DNA of 64,000 nt from MPNO01 sp965200535 (GTDB lineage: Bacteria > Pseudomonadota > Alphaproteobacteria > MPNO01), in NCBI GenBank assembly GCA_965200535.1, contig CBDAUF010000001.1, forward strand, positions 1,860,001 to 1,924,000, written 5' to 3'. Made by a program: the position numbers and the translations under genes. Every line of letters begins with the position of its first letter. Position 1 is the stretch's first letter. Shown piece by piece: positions 59,428 to 64,000 of this stretch. The notes beneath the pieces are model-generated. The model saw only the letters and a program-made list of their open reading frames with translations, had not been told where the DNA came from and did not search any database.

Positions 59428-60507
59428 ATGAGCGGCGACATCGAAGCCCGCAAGAGGGAGCATATCGATACCGTCCTCGGCGCGGATGTCGCCGCAAAAG
59501 GGGTATCGACGGGTTTCGAGCGCTTCTTTTTCGAGCACGCCGCCCTGCCCGAACTCGACCTCGACGCGGTCGACCTCTCGACCTCGCTGTTCGGCCGAAC
59601 CCTGCGCGCGCCGCTGCTGATCAGCAGCATGACCGGCGGCACCGCGCGGGCGCGCGATATCAACCGCAGCCTCGCCGCCGCCGCGGAGGCGCTCGGCATC
59701 GCCATGGGCGTCGGCTCGCAGCGGGCGATGATCGAACGCCCGGCTCTGGGCGAGTCCTACGACGTACGCGACGCCGGCCCGACCATCCTGCTGTTCGCCA
59801 ATTTCGGCGCGGTCCAGCTCAACCGGGGCTACGGCGTGGACGAGGCCCGCCGTGTCGTCGAGTCGATCGGCGCCGACGCGCTGTTCCTCCACTTCAACCC
59901 GCTGCAGGAGGCGGTGCAGGCCGGCGGCGATCGCGACTGGTCGGGGCTGTATCGCAGGATCGAGCGCCTGGCGTCTGCGCTCGACGTTCCGATCGTCGGC
60001 AAGGAGATCGGCAACGGACTCTCGGGCGCCGCCGCCGCGCGGCTGATCGACTGCGGGCTGGCCGCGGTCGATGTCGCCGGCGTCGGCGGGACGAGCTGGA
60101 GCGAGGTCGAGGCCCACCGCCAGCCCGACCCGGAGGTCCGCGCGGTGGCCCGCAGCTTCGCCGGCTGGGGCATCCCGACGGCGGCGGCGCTGATCGACGC
60201 GGTGCGGGCGGTGCCGGACCATCCCGTGTTTGCCAGCGGCGGCATCCGCGACGGGATCGACGCGGCCAAGGCGGTGCGGCTCGGCGCCGCGCTGGTCGGC
60301 GCGGCGGCGCCGGCGCTGGAACCGGCCGCCCGAAATGAGAACGCGGCCGAGGCGGTAGAAACCCGCGTGGCGCGGATGATCGAGGAACTGCGGATCGCCG
60401 CCTTCTGCGCCGGCGCGGGCGACCTGGCAGCGCTGCGCCGCGCGGTGCTGCTGCGCACGGCGGACTGGCAGGCGGTGCCCGAACTCCCGGCCGCCGCCCC
60501 GGCATGA
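59428..60507 (+). CDS. fni: Type 2 isopentenyl-diphosphate delta-isomerase (Fni/IDI-2)
   Basis: FMN-dependent enzyme interconverting IPP and DMAPP, 359 residues. Family motifs: RKREHIDTVL at the N-terminus, APLLISSMTGGT, GIAMGVGSQRAMIE, FLHFNPLQEAVQAGGDRDW, VGKEIGNGLSG, DVAGVGGTSWSEVEAHR and FASGGIRDG. The FMN phosphate and substrate loops all appear present. Supplies precursors for quinones, carotenoids or hopanoids. It overlaps the NUDIX gene as ATGA; NUDIX and IDI genes are not functionally linked by anything else here. Confidence 0.95.
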   Translation: MSGDIEARKREHIDTVLGADVAAKGVSTGFERFFFEHAALPELDLDAVDLSTSLFGRTLRAPLLISSMTGGTARARDINRSLAAAAEALGIAMGVGSQRAMIERPALGESYDVRDAGPTILLFANFGAVQLNRGYGVDEARRVVESIGADALFLHFNPLQEAVQAGGDRDWSGLYRRIERLASALDVPIVGKEIGNGLSGAAAARLIDCGLAAVDVAGVGGTSWSEVEAHRQPDPEVRAVARSFAGWGIPTAAALIDAVRAVPDHPVFASGGIRDGIDAAKAVRLGAALVGAAAPALEPAARNENAAEAVETRVARMIEELRIAAFCAGAGDLAALRRAVLLRTADWQAVPELPAAAPA

Positions 60508-61229
60508 GCCGGCGGCCCGCTCCACCGCCGGTGCGCGCATCCGGCGAGCCCCTTTCGCGGCCGCGCGACGCGGCGACGCTCATTATCTACCGCGAGAGGA
60601 CCGGCGGGATCGAGGTGCTGATGGGCGAACGCCACGCCCGGCACCGGTTCATGCCCAACCGCTATGTCTTCCCCGGCGGGCGGATCGACCCGCGGGACAG
60701 CAGGGTGCGCTGTGCCGCACCGCTCGCCCCGGCAACCGCGGCGCAGCTGGAACGGCGTCTCAGCCCGGCGCGGGCGCGGGCGACGGCGGTCGCCGCGGTG
60801 CGCGAGACGTTCGAGGAAACCGGGCTGATCATCGGCGGCCCCGATCCGGCGCCCGACCGGCCGCCGCCGCGCGGCTGGGAAGGGTTCTTCGGCGCCGGCT
60901 TCGCGCCGGCGCTGGACTCGATCTCCTATATCGGCCGCGCGGTGACCCCGCCGATCCGCCCGGTGCGGTTCAACGCCCGGTTCTTCATCGTCGCACACGA
61001 CCGGGTCGCCGGGGAGGTGCGGGGGTCGGGAGAACTGCTCGGCCTCGCTTGGTTCAGCGTGGAAGAGGCGCTGACGCTCGAACTCGCCCAGATCACCCGC
61101 CGGGTGCTGGCGCATTTCGGCGCCTCTTTCGACGGTGCGGCGGCGGGGCGTCCGGGCGACGGCGATGGCGCCCGCCCGGTTCCCTATTTCAAATGGACCC
61201 CAACAGGGCATGTCCTGATCGACGAATGA
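60504..61229 (+). CDS. NUDIX hydrolase
   Basis: A 241-residue NUDIX protein. The box is split by an insert: FPGGRIDPRDS, then a loop, then the helix AAVRETFEETGLIIGG with the metal-binding glutamates REtfEE. This arrangement (GG, about 35 extra residues, then the REUxEE helix) resembles the coenzyme-A pyrophosphatase or NUDT19-like subfamily. Substrate unassigned. It starts inside the isomerase stop and is convergent with the DUF2794 gene. Confidence 0.85.
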   Translation: MSRRPAPPPVRASGEPLSRPRDAATLIIYRERTGGIEVLMGERHARHRFMPNRYVFPGGRIDPRDSRVRCAAPLAPATAAQLERRLSPARARATAVAAVRETFEETGLIIGGPDPAPDRPPPRGWEGFFGAGFAPALDSISYIGRAVTPPIRPVRFNARFFIVAHDRVAGEVRGSGELLGLAWFSVEEALTLELAQITRRVLAHFGASFDGAAAGRPGDGDGARPVPYFKWTPTGHVLIDE

Positions 61230-61261
61230 TCCCGGCCGAGCGGAACCGGGCGGGAGGCCGC

Positions 61262-61594
61262 TCAGACCAGCCTGAGCCGGGGCTCGAAGAGGTCGAGGAC
61301 GGCGCTGAGCGAGGCGCCGCGCCGCAGCCGGCGGCAACCGTCGTAAACCATATACTCGAGCTCGCCGCCGTCGCCCGCCGCGACCTTGATGACGGTATAG
61401 GCGGGCCGGTCCGAGGCGCGGCGGAAGACCGAGAAGGTCGCTATGCCGTCGCCCGCCCCGACGGCGTAGTCCTTCCATTCGCCCAGGATGACGCGGCGGC
61501 TGTACAGCGTGAGAAGGCGGCTGAGGTCGCCGCGGTCGAAGAAGACTGAACCGGATCGCCGCCGGTAGGCGCGGAAGTCGAAAACCGTCGCCAT
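61262..61594 (-). CDS. DUF2794 family protein
   Basis: A 110-residue cytoplasmic protein of the alphaproteobacterial DUF2794 family: FFDRGDLSRLLTLYSRRVILGEWKDYAVGAGDG, then ATFSVFRRASDRPAYTVIK. The family has no known function. A promoter with TATAGT lies about 45 bases upstream. Finding it just after rpoC, where ribosomal protein gene rpsL usually begins the str operon, means that gene order is broken here. Confidence 0.8.
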   Translation of the reverse strand: MATVFDFRAYRRRSGSVFFDRGDLSRLLTLYSRRVILGEWKDYAVGAGDGIATFSVFRRASDRPAYTVIKVAAGDGGELEYMVYDGCRRLRRGASLSAVLDLFEPRLRLV

Positions 61595-61638
61595 TCCCCC
61601 GCCGTTACGCTCCCGGCCCGTTACAGACTCGCACCATC

Positions 61639-61668
61639 ACTATATCGCGCGTTTCCCGGCGGCGTCCA
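61639..61668 (-). promoter_or_regulatory. Promoter of the DUF2794 gene
   Basis: On the minus strand TGGACG (61668-61663), an 18-base spacer and TATAGT (61644-61639). The -10 is good, the -35 matches at four positions. Confidence 0.4.
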
Positions 61669-61710
61669 GAGTCGGGCCCGCCTGTTCACGATATTCGGGG
61701 CCGGGGGACG

Positions 61711-61740
61711 ATCCCGGCGAGGCGGACGCCCCGCCGGGAT
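61711..61740 (-). terminator. Strong stem-loop downstream of rpoC
   Basis: ATCCCGGCGAGGC (61711-61723), loop GGAC and GCCCCGCCGGGAT (61728-61740) form a 13-position stem with one mismatch, 43 bases past the rpoC stop. A T-run is absent, so termination may rely on Rho, or the stem may only stabilise the mRNA end. Confidence 0.5.
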
Positions 61741-61782
61741 CGGCAAGGTGTCCGGCCGCTGCCTCCGGCCGCTTGGGCGAGG

Positions 61783-64000
61783 CTACTCGCCGACCGGGAT
61801 GCCCGTATCGCCGCTCTCGTCGGTGAGCAGAGGCTGCTCCTCGGCGGCGGCAGCAAGTTCGGCCATGTCGCGGTCCTTGACCGCGGCGAGTTCGCGCATC
61901 CGGTTCATGAACGCGCCGGTGCCGGCAGGGATCAGACGGCCCACGATGACGTTCTCCTTCAGCCCGGAAAGCCGGTCGATGCGCCCGGAAATCGCGGCTT
62001 CGGTCAGCACCCGCGTGGTTTCCTGGAACGAGGCCGCGGAGATGAAGGAGTGGGTCTGGAGCGACGCCTTGGTAATGCCCTGGAGCACGGGTTCCGCGAC
62101 CGCGGGCGCGAGCGCGTCGGCCTTGGCCGCCGCGTTGACATCCTCGAACTCCAGCCGGTCGACCTGCTCGCCGATCAGGAAGGTGGTCTCGCCGGGATCG
62201 GCGATCTCGACCTTCTGCAGCATCTGGCGGACGATCACCTCGATGTGCTTGTCGTTGATCTTCACGCCCTGCAGCCGGTAGACGTCCTGGATCTCGTCGA
62301 TCAGGTAGGAGGCGAGCTTCTCGATGCCGAGGACGCGCAGGATGTCGTGCGGCACCGGGCTGCCGTCCTTCAGCGCATCGCCGCGTTCGACATAGTCGCC
62401 CTCCTGGACGCTGATGTGCGCGCCCTTGGGCAGCAGGTACTCGACCGGCTCGGCGCCGTCCTCGTCGGGGCGGACGACGATCCGCCGCTTGGCCTTGTAG
62501 TCCTTGCCGAACTCGACCCGGCCCGGCCCCTCGCTGATGACCGCGAAGTCCTTGGGCTTGCGCGCCTCGAACAGCTCGGCGACGCGCGGCAGGCCGCCGG
62601 TGATGTCACGGGTCTTCGCGGTCTCGCGCGGGATGCGCGCGAGCACGTCGCCGGCATGAACCTCGGTCCCCGGCTCGACCGACAGGATGGCGTCCACGGA
62701 GAGGAAATAGCGCGCCTCGACGCCGTTGGCGAGCTGCACCACCTCGCCGTTTTCGTCGCGCAGGGTGATCCGCGGGCGCAGGTCCGCGCCCTTGTGCTGC
62801 TTCCAGTCGATGACGGTTTTGCTGGCGATGCCGGTCGCCTCGTCGACCACGTCCCGCATCGAGACTCCATCGACCAGATCGACATAGTTGGCGATACCCG
62901 GGCGCTCCGTGATGATCGGACGGGTGTAGGGATCCCATTCGGCAAGCTTTGCGCCCTTCTCGATCTCCGTCCCCTCGTCGGCGAGCAGCCGTGCGCCGTA
63001 GGGTACGCGGTGGCTCGCCCGTTCGCGCCCCTGGTCGTCGACCAGCACCAGTTCGGTGTTGTGCGCCATGACGACCGGGCGGTCCTCGCTGTCCTCGACC
63101 ACGTTGCGGTTGCGGATCTGGACGGTCGCGTCGAACGCTGCCTCGATGCTCGACTGCTCGGCCCCGCGCTGGGCGGCGCCGCCGATATGGAAGGTCCGCA
63201 TGGTGAGCTGGGTGCCCGGCTCGCCGATCGACTGGGCGGCCATGATGCCCACCGCCTCGCCGAGATTGACGCGGGTGCCGCGGGCGAGGTCGCGCCCGTA
63301 GCAGGACGCGCAGACGCCGCCCTTGGACTCGCAGGTGAGCACCGAGCGGATCTTGACCGACTCGATTCCGGCCCGATCGATGGCCTCCACGGCCGCCTCG
63401 TCGATCAGGGCGCCGGCAGCGACCACGGTCTCGCCGCTCAGCGGATCCTCGATGGCGGTCGCGGCGCAGCGGCCGAGCACGCGCTCGGCCAGCGTCTCGA
63501 TCACATCGCCGCTCTCGACCACCGCGCGGACGGTGAGCCCCTGTTCGGTGCCGCAGTTTTCCTCGATCACCGTGCAGTCCTGCGCCACGTCGACGAGGCG
63601 GCGCGTGAGATAGCCGGAATTGGCCGTCTTGAGCGCGGTGTCGGCGAGCCCCTTGCGGGCGCCGTGCGAAGAATTGAAGTATTCGAGAACCGTCAGCCCC
63701 TCCTTGAAGTTGGAGATGATCGGCGTCTCGATGATCTCGCCCGACGGCTTGGCCATCAGGCCGCGCATCCCGGCAAGCTGCTTCATCTGGGCGGCGGAGC
63801 CGCGGGCGCCCGAATGGGCCATCATGTAGACCGAGTTGACCGGCTGGCCCGGTTCGGGGTTGGCGATCCCCTCCATCATCTCTTCCGCCACCTCGTCGGT
63901 GCAGCGCGACCAGGCGTCGACGACCTTGTTGTACTTCTCGCCCTGGGTGATCAGCCCCTCCTGGTACTGCTGCTCGAATTGCTTGACGCTGTCGTGCGTC
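61783..64000 (-). CDS. rpoC: RNA polymerase beta' subunit, C-terminal half (5' end outside window)
   Basis: About 739 C-terminal residues of RpoC; the frame remains open to the window edge (first whole codon at 63999). The second zinc site is CESKGGVCASCYGRDL, directly followed by GEAVGIMAAQSIGEPGTQLTMRTFHIGGAA, the bridge-helix-proximal region that ends the trigger-loop domain. The jaw, QYQEGLITQGEKYNKVVDAWSRCTD and the C-terminal SLQTHSFISAASFQETTRVLTEAAI are typical. The active-centre NADFDGD lies outside. The gene ends with a short acidic tail. Confidence 0.97.
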   Translation of the reverse strand, partial: THDSVKQFEQQYQEGLITQGEKYNKVVDAWSRCTDEVAEEMMEGIANPEPGQPVNSVYMMAHSGARGSAAQMKQLAGMRGLMAKPSGEIIETPIISNFKEGLTVLEYFNSSHGARKGLADTALKTANSGYLTRRLVDVAQDCTVIEENCGTEQGLTVRAVVESGDVIETLAERVLGRCAATAIEDPLSGETVVAAGALIDEAAVEAIDRAGIESVKIRSVLTCESKGGVCASCYGRDLARGTRVNLGEAVGIMAAQSIGEPGTQLTMRTFHIGGAAQRGAEQSSIEAAFDATVQIRNRNVVEDSEDRPVVMAHNTELVLVDDQGRERASHRVPYGARLLADEGTEIEKGAKLAEWDPYTRPIITERPGIANYVDLVDGVSMRDVVDEATGIASKTVIDWKQHKGADLRPRITLRDENGEVVQLANGVEARYFLSVDAILSVEPGTEVHAGDVLARIPRETAKTRDITGGLPRVAELFEARKPKDFAVISEGPGRVEFGKDYKAKRRIVVRPDEDGAEPVEYLLPKGAHISVQEGDYVERGDALKDGSPVPHDILRVLGIEKLASYLIDEIQDVYRLQGVKINDKHIEVIVRQMLQKVEIADPGETTFLIGEQVDRLEFEDVNAAAKADALAPAVAEPVLQGITKASLQTHSFISAASFQETTRVLTEAAISGRIDRLSGLKENVIVGRLIPAGTGAFMNRMRELAAVKDRDMAELAAAAEEQPLLTDESGDTGIPVGE

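Noticed and set aside
1..64000. CRISPR arrays, insertion sequences, prophage structural genes, rRNA
   Set aside because: Looked for on both strands; no regular repeat-spacer pattern, transposase, capsid, tail or rRNA signature was seen.

Overview
The window is about 70% GC, densely coding, and reads as an alphaproteobacterial chromosome, probably Rhodospirillales or a close relative. Supporting markers are hslVU next to an Smr gene and a Tim44-like gene, DUF2244 and DUF2794 proteins, an alpha-type SspB, PstA with a long extra-membrane insert, a bactofilin, and a two-piece (circularly permuted) tmRNA. No transposase, integrase, CRISPR array or rRNA was seen.

Layout. 0-6.5 kb: end of hslV, hslU, an Smr-domain gene, lutABC (lactate oxidation), a Tim44-like membrane protein and a histidine phosphatase. 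6.6-15.2 kb: one operon with a good sigma70-type promoter. It holds a 2-aminophenol-1,6-dioxygenase-like beta/alpha pair, a periplasmic binding protein, two ABC ATPases, a LivH permease, and a 1025-residue protein. That protein joins a LivM permease, a second dioxygenase alpha-like domain and a kynurenine-formamidase-like alpha/beta hydrolase in one chain. It is the most striking object here and suggests an importer carrying its own catabolic enzymes. 15.2-23.0 kb: phosphate regulon phoR-pstSCAB-phoU-phoB, with a phased Pho box overlapping the end of phoR.

23-34 kb: housekeeping and small genes (typA, PfkB kinase, EI24/CysZ-like protein, bactofilin, a lipoprotein lacking a normal start codon, nth, DUF2244, an Ada-type methyltransferase, dapB, sspB, thyX, a DnaQ-like exonuclease). 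The 448-base gap between sspB and thyX holds an ssrA gene, recognised by its tag frame ANDNDLALAA, a CCA-ended acceptor piece and a G-U acceptor stem. It lies directly upstream of sspB, whose product delivers ssrA-tagged proteins to ClpXP.

34-52.8 kb: accessory catabolic region. It holds a SoxC/SorA-type sulfite dehydrogenase with a small cytochrome c, an MhpB-like extradiol dioxygenase, a SnoaL-like protein, a PuuE-like deacetylase, a phage-style repressor switch (XRE-S24 repressor, palindromic operator, two unknown genes), an amidase overlapping an orphan ABC permease, a VOC protein, a UbiD decarboxylase with an acyl-CoA ligase-like enzyme, a truncated glutathione S-transferase remnant, and a xanthine-dehydrogenase-family operon with two large subunits. 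52.8-64 kb: tRNA-Gln(CTG), ppx/gppA-rlmE, guaB, a GNAT gene, guaA, DUF3891, type 2 IPP isomerase, a NUDIX hydrolase, DUF2794 and the 3' part of rpoC.

All functional calls come from reading motifs and recalled family knowledge. No database search was run, so substrates in the catabolic regions are inference.
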